Source of the DNA: Anticarsia gemmatalis
Taxonomy: Eukaryota; Arthropoda; Insecta; Lepidoptera; Erebidae
NCBI RefSeq assembly: GCF_050436995.1
Contig: NC_134766.1
Location: 434,001-498,000 of the forward strand
DNA length: 64,000 nt
Direction: 5' to 3'
Shown: in pieces, positions 1 through 12,500 of the stretch
Layout: the number at the start of each line of letters is the position of its first letter
Position numbering within the stretch: position 1 is the stretch's first letter
The notes under the pieces: generated by a model
What the model saw: only the letters and a program-made list of their open reading frames with translations
Database searches by the model: none
What the model was told of the DNA's origin: nothing
Made by a program: the position numbers and the translations under genes

Positions 1-1089
1 TCTATTTCAGCAAGAATTGACTAATAACAGATTGAACTAAACATAGTTAAAAAAGATGACGGAAACATTCGAACCTGCCTGAGAATTCTGTAGATTAACT
101 TCAATAGAGTCATTTAAAATCAACGTCTATACTTACCACCATTCTAAAAAATAAAAACAGACTAAAATATCGTCTTAATTTGTTTTGTGCTATTAATTAC
201 TTTATCACCTAAACTATCTACTGATGAGATAGAAGCTGCTACACTTAAAACATTTTCAAGATTTTCTTTATAATAGAAAATCCTGACTAAATTTAAACTA
301 TCCTAATGTATAATAGAATACGGGAATTAACGCGAACACGCACTCGCCGTGGTCCCAGGCAGACTGTCTGCCTGGGACCACGGCGAGTGCAACCTGCGCC
401 GAAACGTTAGGCATTTTAAGGTAAAATGCGTGTTCGCGTTAATTCCCGTATTCTATTATACATTAAACATGCAACGCGATAGTTTAAAAGTTATGATTAA
501 ACTATCCTATCTTAAATTCTTAAAACTAAGTGATAATTCGTGCAATTTGAAACTGGAAATGGTGATCAGTGCTTAAGAATAAAAACAATATAAACAAAGT
601 TATTTAAAGAGTGCAATAAAAATCTTCAATCGTGCATGGTCACACAAATATAACAGCTTAAACTTTCATTGAAATATTTAATGTAAAATTATATAAATGT
701 AGAAAATTCACACTTCCACTACACACACTGAAACACAAGTTAACTTTGAATAAACATCGATTTATAATAACAGCATCTTCAAGATTTTAACTGATTTAGG
801 CTTTTTCATTTTTATTTTCTCGTGCCTGTGAGAATCGTTTTATGACAACAGCATCTTCAAGATTTTCAATAATTCAGGTTTCTTTTATTTTCATGCCTGT
901 AATAATTGTTCTGCTGTAATTCTTCAACCTTTTCAGTACCAATCATTACTTTGTCTTTAGGGTCTTCTCTCATCAACATCACAGGTCTTAACTTCAATCA
1001 GTTGTCATTTTAAACATTACTTTCTTCATACATTTCTCCAGTATTAGATACTTTAACGTCATTCACACCAACAATCATTTTCATTTCTT
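1..1089. other. Non-coding left flank with repeats
   Basis: No reading frame here looks coding. The segment is AT-rich and holds the nested palindrome at 304-465. It also has a diverged two-copy tandem duplication of about 75 bp (about 765-905), whose copies share the phrase 'cagcatcttcaagatttt' and a later 'tgcctgt'. It probably includes the 3' flank of the gene ending at 1090. Confidence 0.5.
304..465. repeat. Nested palindrome (foldback-like repeat)
   Basis: Two perfect 39-nt inverted arms (304-342 and 427-465) enclose an inner perfect palindrome with 25-nt arms around one central base (about 340-391). About 35 nt of unique spacer lies between the inner palindrome and the right outer arm. 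One strand can fold as a hairpin within a hairpin. No protein is encoded. It resembles a foldback or MITE-type element. I recall similar phrases from repeats in other Lepidoptera but cannot name a family. Confidence 0.75.
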
Positions 1090-3989
1090 CTAGTCATTAT
1101 TGACAACGAAGTCGACATAGTCTCCTCCCATGGGTCCTCCGAGCAGGTTCTCCTTGGGGACCCTTCGCTTCAATGTCCTCAGCTTGTTGCGCACCCCGTT
1201 GTGTATCTGTCTCCGGTGGCCGTCAGGGTGGCTGCAGCACAACGTGTCACCTCCTGCAAGCACCAATCTTTGTATCATCAAGTGAAACTAACACATTTAT
1301 ATATAGCTTAGAAATAATGAGTATAGCAAGATTGGCTTGCAAAAGGCGGTACGTTACAACCCTTTTATTTCTCTCAGCCTTGTTCCGGACTATAAAAGGC
1401 TAAATATACGGTCTAATTTGACCATCATTAGATCTCCGCAGCTCAAACGGGCGACCGATATCGAAATAAAACACGCTAAGATAAATTTCAATCTTTTGTT
1501 GCAGCCGTTGGATTATTAATTTAAAGTAACACTTCATAAAAGTGAACACATTAGCAAAAATTTAATCATCATCATTGTCTATGAAATTCATAATCTTCAC
1601 ATCATTAATTAATATTTTCACTTCACTACTAAACATCACACAATTTAAAAATAAACACTGAACTGAAACGAAAACCAAACACCAAATCTAAAACGAAGAA
1701 CACACAAGCAAGAACCCTCACAAAACAATCCATACCATTTTTTATTAAACTATACATGTTGTCATCCATAGTCCGTCTGATTCTCCAAGATATTTGCCTG
1801 AAGTAAGTAGGCCTATCTTGTTGGAAAATAGTCGAGTATCTATCCCGTTGAGCCTTCTCTGATCTCATATATCTTAGATAGTTGCAAAACCACATGTCTC
1901 TGTTGATACAGTTGGCATAATGTCCCTGGACGGAACAGATGCAGTAGTAGCACTTGTCTACGTCATCTTTTGCCACTGGGAAGTCCAAGAGTGATGTGAC
2001 GTCGTCATCATAGTTGATGTCTGTATCGTTTGGTGTCTTGTGGTTGGTGTAGTACGAGTGGCCGCGGTAACACTTGGAGCGCGGGTCGTAGGGGATCTCG
2101 TCGTTGTGCCAGATTAGATCTGTGGTTTGTTGGAAGATATATTAGATATAGCTGCAGTAGATGAGTAAGTTTATCTAGTTATACAGTATTTTACTGTACC
2201 TAAATGACATTTACAAAACATATCTATAAAATACTGTAAAGTTAACTATATTATACATTTCTTTACAAGTATTAAAAATATTTAACCCTATGGAATCTAT
2301 CTTAAGAAGTCAATCTTACAGCCGCAAATACACATTAGACATCTTTCTTTAAAGATCTGTCTGTTAAACCTAAAATTACAATCCTTACTCAACGAAAACG
2401 AAAAATTGCACGTCTATATCCTCAAGCACCGTCACCATTTCCACTTCGTACCGCCACATACCTCTCCTGATCCTATACGACAAGCTCTTCAAATGTTCAT
2501 AAGGATCTCCCTTCTGCGTCTGTTTCGTAATAGCTTCCATAATCATGCACTCATTCACATTGAGGGCTGGTCTTTTCTTACAGTACTCGAAAAGTCCAGA
2601 GGCGGCACAAACACAAACACTGCATCGCTCATCGTCTGGATTGCTATTAAAACCGATGTGTCTTCTGCTCTTTCGTCTCAATTCTTCTGAATCGCTCTGT
2701 TCTACTTGCGGTTGTATATTCATTTCAGATATCTTGATGGTAGTCCTTCCCGGGATGCATTTGAGACCCATCTGTTTAAGTTCCTCAGCTTTCGGTGACG
2801 GACGGTTGTAAAAGAACTCTAAAATGTTGCGGCAATGTTAGTTAAGAGAAACTACAGATTTTACCCTAACTGAAAATACTACACGATCAAGCAGCATTTT
2901 CTAGACTTTGCCCGTTAGAAATACTAATGCACTAAATCATTCAACCCGCTTTCCTATGGAGTGTGAATGTTCAGTTGTTCGGTCTGTCCTGTCTGTCAAT
3001 CATATGTGTCATGGTTTGTGATGTAAGGCTGAACTAACTCTTGAGACCATAGTTTTCATTATCTAACAAATATTTTGTGAAACTATACTCTTATTAATAT
3101 CCTCGTGTGTGTTTGAAATATTTGCATGTTTCTTATCTTGTAGCAGTGCTTTTTTCTCCATATTTTGGTTCCTTCTTGGTCTATTCTAATTCAAATCCAT
3201 GATTTTGACCATTCATGTCATTTTATGTAGAATTCAAAGACTCATTGCATACCGCTAATATTTCGACTATACATGTTGATCTTACTTATTATCCCCTCCA
3301 TTACCGTTCTGGCACTGCTAAACTTATACATGTCAGGTTTTCAATAGGGGAGCAACTTATAGTTTTCTGAGTTGAAATATCGATAGATGCTTGCTTGTTT
3401 GTATGGTGAATACAGCAAGTTACAATACGAGTTACAATAAAAATAACATTCGCATGCAGCAAGATAAGATTTAATAACTTTCTGATTCGATGCTTTTAAT
3501 TATGACGACATATATTGTCGCTTATGATTTGTGTGCAATGGAAATAAGTATAATAATTCGTACACACTACTATATCTGCTTTAAAATAAGGCCTTTTACA
3601 TGGCACTACTTTTATGAATAACCCTTCACTTTAACATTGATATAAGTTCTGGAAAAAATATCCAATACCCTGGTCTACACGTTTAGTATTTAGCCGAATT
3701 TGTCGCCAGATAAATTATTATAAGTCCAAGCTGTCAAATTAATTACGGGACTATTTATACAGAATTAAGTCCCCGAACTTTTTGAATGTATACTTTTTTT
3801 CAAGTATACAATTTAGAGTCTGTAAATGCGCTATGAGACTCTCTCTAAACTCAAATGATCCCCCATCGAACCAGAAACGTTACACTTGCACATATAATAT
3901 TATAATAATAATAAGTACTCACCGGCATCAGCATGTTGGAAGCAGACGGCGATCACAAAGAGCACCAGTACGGTCAGTTTGACGTCCAT
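1090..3989 (-). CDS. Secreted protein with two VWC-like cysteine modules
   Basis: Exons are 3989-3923, 2818-2462, 2119-1736 and 1253-1090, giving 323 residues. All introns are phase 1 and GT-AG. Exon 1 encodes a signal peptide (M1 to about A22). Exons 2 and 3 each carry one module: a C-x-[PR]-G-[RH] start (C43 and C158), then C-x2-C-x-C-x8-C (C88-91-93-102 and C198-201-203-212), then a trailing Cys and an [RS]-[YW]-R-I-R-R motif. The spacing resembles von Willebrand type C domains, but this is a pattern match only. Exon 4 holds a Cys pair (275-276) and a basic stretch. A basic RRKSRR stretch (about residues 70-75) could be a furin site. Exons 2 and 3 stay open past their donors, so retained-intron forms ending at 2385 (166 aa) or near 1629 are possible. 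The exon 3 donor (GTATGG) is the weakest junction. Function unknown. Confidence 0.72.
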
Positions 3990-4745
3990 GTTGGCAGGTT
4001 GTACAGTCCAAAGAACTAGCCGCGCCGCGTTATATGGCGTTCCGATTCAATGCTATCTTAGATTCCTTTGTTTTCAACTGCAGAGACGGATTTGGAGACA
4101 TTAAACTTAAACTCTTATAGTTCATCTCCGCGATTGACGATAAGCAAACACACAAGCAACTATAATGATACAAGTATACTTTACAGGCTTTTTCATTTTT
4201 TATTCGTAAGTTTCTGGAAGGGTGGCAAAAAATTGCTGGGGTAAGTGACCGGTGGAGGAGTTTGGAGGAGACCTTTGCCCGACGATGGGAGAGTATAGAA
4301 TGAAAAAAAGTTATATGAGCGATATTAAGAAATAAACCGCATTTTTTCCTCTAGATTTTTTATTTTCATAAACTGAAAACTTGTCCACCAGGTTCAGGTA
4401 CAAAAGAAACTTTTAAGAAATTTATTATTAACCTGTTTTAGTTAGCAAATAAGAATGCAAATTATGGAAAACTATTAAAGCAGTAAGAAAAACCATTCAT
4501 CGCTCTCACACACCGGAAAAATATTGAAAGATTAAAGTAGAATATTTGCAAGTTGAAATGCATCTCTGTATCGGATGAATGCTGTAAAAAACAAACTATC
4601 GAACGAGGAGCGGACGTCGCGCCATTAATCCTTATCTTAGTCCACACCTGCGCGCGCCCTGTCATACACATCTGGCTACTTCATACAAATACATACAATA
4701 TCTCATACATCATAATACTCTCTCTGAATATCTAAAAAAGATCAA

Positions 4746-4892
4746 CCCTCTTATTCATAGAAATATATGAAGTTATGAAAGGCTTATAAAGTGTTTTGTT
4801 TCTTTCACTCCTAAGCGAAATGAAAAAGAGAAAACATATTATAGTAGCTTCTTAACTAAAATAGGTTTATAGTGTGTTTATGAATAAGACGG
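4746..4892 (+). mobile_element. MITE, family with CCCTCTTATTCATA terminal repeats (copy 1)
   Basis: Begins CCCTCTTATTCATA and ends with the near-reverse complement TATGAATAAGACGG. The internal sequence is shared with copies at 11783-11924 (same orientation) and 59204-59315 (inverted, internally deleted). About 147 bp, no coding capacity. A non-autonomous DNA transposon is the simplest reading. The flanks do not show a clear target duplication. Confidence 0.75.
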
Positions 4893-6380
4893 CAACTCTT
4901 CAAGACTAAAGGTAGATTTTTCCATTTGAAAGCCGAAGCAATTATTTCGATTTTAACAGTTGTTATGAATGGAAATTTTCTGAATCTCATTAAAAATTAT
5001 TCTCTCGAACTCATCCCTCAAATAATTGTCGCGAGTGGGACTCGTACCAGCAACATGTGGCATGCAAGCATAAAGGAAGGTAGTCACATTTCCACCAATG
5101 CACTGTGTAACATCGCAGTCTAAAAATATGCAAGGATTTGGTCACGGGCGGCCCAGAACCGGGATTGTGGAACTGTATGGCGTATGCCAAATGCTATGTC
5201 TGGCAGTAGACACCTAAGATTTAAGACAAAATAAAAAATAATACAAATTTACATCAAATATTTTTTATTAACAGTTATCCTTTTACAATAAAAATTAACA
5301 ACACAGTGTCTTTATATTGTTTACCTACTATTAATTGTCAGGTACAGATTCTATAACATTAAGGTCCTAAAACTAGAAATAACAAGACACAGGCACATAA
5401 TTATGTTACGAAAGTAAAAAAACGTGAAGTAACAATTTATAAAAACTAAAATCGGTAATTAAAATTAAGAAGAGTCGCTTGAGTCCTTTTCATTGCAACA
5501 ATCGACATGAACCTAGTACAAGCCTTTAAGGCATTGCGTATCCAGAGAGCTTAAAATGTATTCTTATTAATCTAATTAAATGCAATATGATTTGGTCATT
5601 TACTTTTCAATACAGTTTATTTATTCCTAATTACTTTATACTTAATTACTAATAAAACAAATCTATTGATAACAAAGTAACAATCAAATGCAATAACACG
5701 ATTTTACTATTAACTAGCGGATTGACTTCATGGGATGACCCGTGGGAGTTTGGATCCCAACGATCCCATACAAACCCTATCCTTACAATTACATACACAT
5801 TAAAAAAAGAATTATCCAATTACATTTTGTTAATAAAAAAATATGCGGGTACATTTGGGCATACATTTTGGCCGTTCATTTTTATTTATATAGAAGAGTT
5901 ACAAATTAGAACCAATATTGATATTAAGCCATCATTATTTTTTCTATATTTATATTATCTTCAGCTAAGCAGCCGGTAATTATGTCGAAATAATCAAAGT
6001 CAACTTGCGAGTACCATAGTTCCGCGATTTTATACGAATTAATCTATCACTCTATGCAATATATTACACATATTTATATACACACATATATTATAATATA
6101 ATAATTAAGCCTATCTTTAACACAATTAACAAAATCAACTATATACTTTGAACAGTAGCGCGATTCTATATAATCTGTACTGTCGAGTATCGAAAGTTTG
6201 ACATTTAAAATGTACTGCCAAAATAGTTCTTACAGAGCCCGGTAGAGGCGTTTAATAGATTTCTGGTAGGATTTCTTGATAGCTAGTCCGTTGTCGGTAG
6301 TCGATACCAGTAGAGAATCGAGCTACAGTTCAAAATTTAAACCTAATCATTCAACAAGATTAAAAACTTATAAGAAACTA
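4893..6380. other. Gene-free AT-rich spacer
   Basis: Between the secreted VWC-like gene and the galactosyltransferase. Reading frames here are short and of AT-rich composition. It may include the galactosyltransferase 3' flank, since minus-strand AATAAA hexamers occur near 5261 and 5620. Nothing else recognisable. Confidence 0.4.
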
Positions 6381-6566
6381 GCTGACCCGCGCAACTTCGC
6401 TTGCGTCACATAAGAGAGAATTAGTCAAATTTTTCCCCGTTTTTGGATAAATGGGCTATCTAACACTGAAAGTATTTTTCAAACCGGATCAGTAGTTTCT
6501 GAGATTAGCGCGTTCAAACAAACAAACAAACAAACAAACTCTTCAGCTTTATAATATTAGTATAGA
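6381..6566 (-). mobile_element. Non-LTR retroelement 3' tail, 'GACCCGCGCAACTTCGC' family
   Basis: Reads on the minus strand as the same sequence found at about 40750-40923, 52449-52725 and (partial) 63898-63985. It has a start like 'ctatactaatattataaagc', a run of CAAA/GTTT units, the phrase 'ctcaggaactactg' and an end 'gacgcaagcgaagttgcgcgggtcagctag'. It looks like an RTE-type or derived short element common in Lepidoptera; the family assignment is from memory. Its 5' edge lies immediately after the galactosyltransferase stop codon. Confidence 0.65.
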
Positions 6567-6567
6567 T

Positions 6568-9500
6568 TTAAAATAAAATAAAATCACTTGTCATATAAGA
6601 ATCAAGGAAGCCGCACGAATCATCTCTATTTGTTTCTATTTTCGGCCAGGTCGCTACCATTTCGTCAGGACTGAAGCTGTGTGTTGAAGCCAGCCCTCCG
6701 TAAGCACAGCTGAGAGGAACCCAGGGTTTGTAAGGGTTCAGTCGTCTATCGTGGCTCAGTTTAAGGCCTACGGTCTTATACGCTACGAGGTAGGTGAAGT
6801 AAACGTCTTCTAAATTGACTAGGGGCACTTTGTAAGCTTTCTTTAATATTCTTGGAAGATATTCTCCTGAAAAAAGAAGTAAAAATGTTATAGTTGTTTC
6901 ACATATTATTATTTTTTTACAAAACAATGTATGATGCCTTTGAATGCTAACAGTAAATCAATAATTCATAGGCATGTTGATGGGTCTCCGTGGTTGGTCG
7001 TCAGGTAGTCATGGGTCTCCCACACGTAACAAATATTTATGTGATCGACAAAAGTTTTCTGGGATATTTGTATTTGTTATCTGTAAAAGACCACACGACA
7101 CGATCGTTTCTGCTGTCTATAGATGTCTATAATATAGAAAATCTGTCTGAAATATGCTGTTTATGATATAGAAAATCTGTCTGAAATATGCTGTCTATAC
7201 CTAATATAGAAAATCTGTCTGAAATATGCTGTCTATAATACAGAAAATCTGTCTGAAATATGCTGTCTATAATACAGAAAATCTGTCTGAAATATGCTGT
7301 CTATAATACAGAAAATCTGTCTGAAATATGCTGTCTATAATATAGAAAATCAACTTTTTTCGCACAGATTCCAGTGATTTGTAGTTGTTAATAGTTATAA
7401 TAAGTTGGTTATAGTCAATCGGAATTTAAATTAAAAATCTATACCTCTCGCCTCTTAGGCGCTTGGAAAGAACAATTTTTGTCAAGTGTCCATACTCACC
7501 ATTGATAAGATAGCCGGTACCAGAGAGGTACTGTGGTATGGTCTCCTGAGGGTACAGCCAGCGAGGCATGTACCACTTGGTGTACTCGTCACGATGAACC
7601 GGCCGGTCCCAGATCTTGTAACCTGGAATAATACCGTATTCGAAATTATGTGTATCTAGTAGCTATAGCAATACACGCAAATCATGCGAAAAAGTGCGAT
7701 TATCCTGGTATTATATTCTTTTATAACCATAAACCTTCTCATCCACGAACGAAAGTGCACTAATTCTACCTGACGCCACCTTAATCATCTTCAATAGATG
7801 TATTCAGGCCAATGTATGTATGTATGTATATTCTTTGACATATATTTTTTTTAAATCACCTCCTTCTCTAAGAACTGCTCTTGTGTCGCGGGAACATTTA
7901 ACAATCATACAAACGAACACAAAGTACATTCAGACCAAAGACAACTATTTGTTGATCGCACAAAGAATTACTCCACGTGGTAATCGGACCCGATGCAATG
8001 GTAACGATGTGGCAACTACTGCGCCACGGAGACTGTCAAATAGATGAGGTTCCCTTACCAAGAAGTTTAGCATTCTGATTCTCCTTGAGCACAGTCTTCA
8101 AAGTCCAGGGGTTGACGAGCACATCGTCATCAGTCTTGAACAGGAACATGACCTGCGGGCAGCGGTCCAAGGTCCAGTGCAGCATCAGCGCCGTCTTCAG
8201 CGTCAGGTTCTGGTAGTGGTCGTGGAAGTCGAACACTACCATGTCGCCGTACTGTTTTGCTTCTACGTAGTTGTCTACCTAGGAGGAAATTAAAACTTAA
8301 TTGCGATAGTGATGAATGATGACTGCTGATCATGAGATCCGTGTTCGATTATTGGGTCGTAAAACTGCTATTAGGTTTTATATGTCTTAGAAAGTTTTTA
8401 ATAGTAGCCTGGAGATTGGTAACGTACTTTGTATGTAACAATAGGCTTGTCCATTTTTAACATGGGACATATCTTGTAAATGACGTATTAAAAACATGGG
8501 CCTATTTTACTTTTCGCCTAACATCTTTGATTGCACGATTATACAAATAATATATATAAAATTAAGAAAAAAATATTGCTCTAAAAACATACACACAAGC
8601 CAGGACGGATTATTTGCATTTTGAACCAGCTTTAAAATACGCGCTACTTTGAAATTTAAGTAAGCAGGCCTTTTCCTTAGTTGAGCAGTTGTTCTATAAA
8701 AGTTTCCATATCCTCACCAGCTGCTCATCCATCTCGTCTCCATAGAGTCCCAGCACGAAATAGGTGAGCTGATGCTTGGCCCAGGTCTGGCGGACTGCCT
8801 GCCGGTGCTCGAAGCGGTGGGGGGCGCTGGAGACCAGCACGATCACGGGCACCTCGTCTGCCGTCGCGCATGGTGTGGAGGATGGCTCCACTAGGACTGG
8901 GCTGGAAAAGAAATGATTAATATATTATGAGACAATGTAATAACTATTTTATAAGGAGGAGACGGAAATGTAAAGCATTATATCTTTTGATACGGAGGCT
9001 TTTACAAACACGTAAACTTCGGACATAAAGAACAACCAGGCCTAAAACCACTATTTTATGGAAAACACAATTATCTGACCACCAAACACACAAGAGATCT
9101 ACTAAACCAACTGCGCTACTGAGGTGATCATCCAGTTTAAGTTTAGCTAAAAAGATTACTTAAAAAGCTGCTAAGATCTTCGCGGCAAAAGCGTAATGGG
9201 AGTCCAATAAAAATCTTGTGATAGTAAATAAGTAATTAGTAGATAAAACGGTCTCTTCAATAAAACTTTTAAAACTGTCCACCTGGCCTGAACTTTTAAT
9301 GTATTGTCACAAACTCACATGTTATTAATATAGTGTTCCAAGTTCCTGTTCTGTCGGAAGTGATGGAGGTTCTGGTCTGGCGGTGGAGGCGGCAGCAGTG
9401 CCTTGCTGGTGACGAGGACCAGCCACCACCACGTGTACCACACCACGAAGAACGACGCCAGCAGCGGGAGTACCAGGAGGATGTTCCTGCGACCACCTGC

Positions 9501-12500
9501 AACATGGAACCAACAACCTTTAAGACTATTGGGCACTTGACTGGGCTAACGAAAAGTTATTAAACTAATCGTAATAGGTTCGTCTAAAATGCTCACGCTA
9601 TGTAATTTATTTCGTAAATATGTTGAAATTGTAATTATTTATTAAGGACTGAAATTACATTTTTTTATGTTGAAGTTGTAATTATTACGGACTGAAACTT
9701 TATATTGGGCACTCACACGATACCAACTAAAATACGACTCTGTGACGTCACTACACCGTATTTATAAGCTATAATGTGTTTTTGACATTTCATAAGTAGG
9801 TAATTGGACTGGTAGTCAACCACCTTATTGCGTTTTTGTTTAGTTTTAGATTTTACGACATTATATTTCAATTTAATTCACCAATTTTCATAATCGATGC
9901 TTAAGTCTTTTAGGGACATATTTGACAGAGAAGGCAGCAAGGTCCGTTTAACTTAAACCAACTTTACTCGGGTTAGTTTGTTGTACAGCGTGGTCGCCGA
10001 GAAAACAATAAAAAAAATATTGATCCAGCTACTAGGATTGTTTTCAGTTAAACCTCCGTGGCGCAGTGGTTTAGGTCAGCACGCCGCTACCATTGCGTCG
10101 GGTGGTCGAAGGTTAGATTTCCACACGGGAGAATTATTTGTGCGATTCAGAAATAATTATTTCGGGTCTGATTGTACCTTGGGTCCGTTGCTTGTATGTT
10201 CGTAAAGGTCCCCGCGACACAAGAGCAATTCTTAGTGCGGGAGTTGTCTTTTTTTAAGAGAAAAGAATTATGGTAGTAAAAAAAACTGATCATATTTTTG
10301 TTCCGACCTGGGTGTGTAGCCCCGAGCTTTGCGCAGCAGTTGCGTACACTACAAGAGCGCTACAGAGGCAGTTAAATATCTCTATTACATTATTACAATA
10401 CAACTAGTTGTTTATAAAGCCGTTGAGTGCAATAACTAGAGTTAATCATAGAGATTATCATTAAGTTATTTAATAGCGTTTAAAAGCGTTATCGTTTAGT
10501 GGATAGGTAATACTTGAAAAACTAGGGAATACAGTTGTCGTTACTGCCATACACCGGACACGTAAACTCTGAGCTACTAGTGAAAACATTTCTGACAAAA
10601 CTTATAGCACTGCACCCTGTAGGAAATCGAACCTAGGACCTTTTAGTAAGTCGCATACACTACCTAACGCTCAGAGGCAATAAATTAACTGTTTAATTAA
10701 ATAAATTAGCGTGACCTACATTGTTATAATTGAACCATACTTTAGTAATATATGTATGTGCAAAAATTGTCTATCTGTCTTGTACGTTATCACTGCAAAA
10801 CTGCTGATCGGATTATAATGAAATTATGCAAATAGGTAACTGAGAACACGGGATCAGAGTAAGGATAATTTTGTTTTGCAAATTAAGCGATATCTTTTTT
10901 TATTTTATTAAAGATAGAGGCCGCCCGCGACGTCGTCCACGTGGAAACGCGCCTTCCCGTGTAAATCCCGATCCCTCGGGAACTCCGGGATAAAAAGCCT
11001 ATGTGTTATCCCGGGTCTAGCTACCTATATACCAAATTTTATCGTGATCGGTTTAGTAGTATTCGCGTGAAAGAGTTACAAACATCCATACATACATTCT
11101 CACAAACTCTCGCATTTATAATATTAGTAGGATAATGCGAGTAAAGCCGCGCTGCATTGCTAGAGGTACATAGGTAATAAAATATATTCCCATTGCGTCA
11201 GGGGTCGTAAGTTACCTTACCTTCCTGCAATATACTGAGTGTATACGATTTATTGAGTTAATTAGTTAGTATTTTCATTTGCATTGAGTGTATTTAATAA
11301 AAATTTTTTAAAGACAACTTCCGCACTAAGAGATGCTTTTGTGTCGCGGAGACTTTTTACAAACAAACAAACAACGGACCCAAAGTACAACCAGACCTGA
11401 AATAATACATGTTCCGTGTGGGAATCGAACCTCTCGACGCAATAGTAGCGGCATGGCGACCTTTCATTTTTCATCGTCTTTAAGACCTGTTACATTATAA
11501 TATTATGAATATGTGTACAAGTCGCGAGAGTATGAGTGAACCAACTTTGACACTAGGTTGACCACTAACCATAAAAAAATGTTGTTGCTGTGTAAAGAGA
11601 CAAGCTCGAGTAGAGCGTTATCGAAAAAGGATATACTATTTACTAAACGCGTTATCTTACTGTCCCCTGTTACTGAACACTCTCCATGACCATATTAAAT
11701 ATTATTATAACAGTTTAGTTAACGTAAAAATCCTTATTTATCGACGGCACAAGTATAGATCTACGAAATAAATATGTATTACCCCTCTTATTCATAAAAA
11801 TATATGAAGTTATGAAAAGCTTATAGTGTTTTGTTTTTTTCACTCAGCGAAATGAAAAAGAGAAAACATATTATAGTAGCTTTTTAACTAAAATAGGTTT
11901 ATAGTGTGTTTATGAATAAGAGGGTACATGTTAAGTAATGCGATCGTAAATCTACTTTTGTTTGCTGGACGTTTCGGCACAGGTAGGTAACACTGGATGG
12001 CCACAGGGACTTTAATTCCACGTTTTATTTTCGAGGTAATACATTTTATAAAATTATATAGTTGTTACATATTATTAATATCTACGTGAGAAAAGATCAA
12101 TGAACCGTTTTCTTTATGAACACTGTTGGCAAGTTTCTATATTAAATAGAAATCAAGAATTCAATCGTAAAAAAATACTGACCAATATCTCTGAGTACCT
12201 AATCATAATAAGCTAATTGCTGTGACAATAATCACTATAATGTGATGATGACTTAGAGAAAATCACTTCTAACGATAATAGTAATTAGTTGATACACACC
12301 AAAATTCAAAAAGTTCTTTCAAACGTAACTTTTGAACCCGCCAAGTAGGTACATAAAGCAGGATCTACGCGACTAACACTGAATTTGACTACATATCTAT
12401 ATAAATGAATTGCTGTTCGTTAGTCTCGCTAAAATTCGAGAACGGCTATACCGATTTGGCTAATTTTGGTTTTGAATTATTTGAAGTCCAGAGAAGGTTT

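Noticed and set aside
349..576. 75-codon open frame on the plus strand
   Set aside because: It starts inside the nested palindrome and runs into AT-rich sequence with no splice context; explained by the repeat.
10053..10130. A functional tRNA gene
   Set aside because: A-box and B-box-like words are present but the cloverleaf is broken and SINE body sequence follows; it is a tRNA-derived SINE. The same holds for 27659-27735 and 34441-34520.
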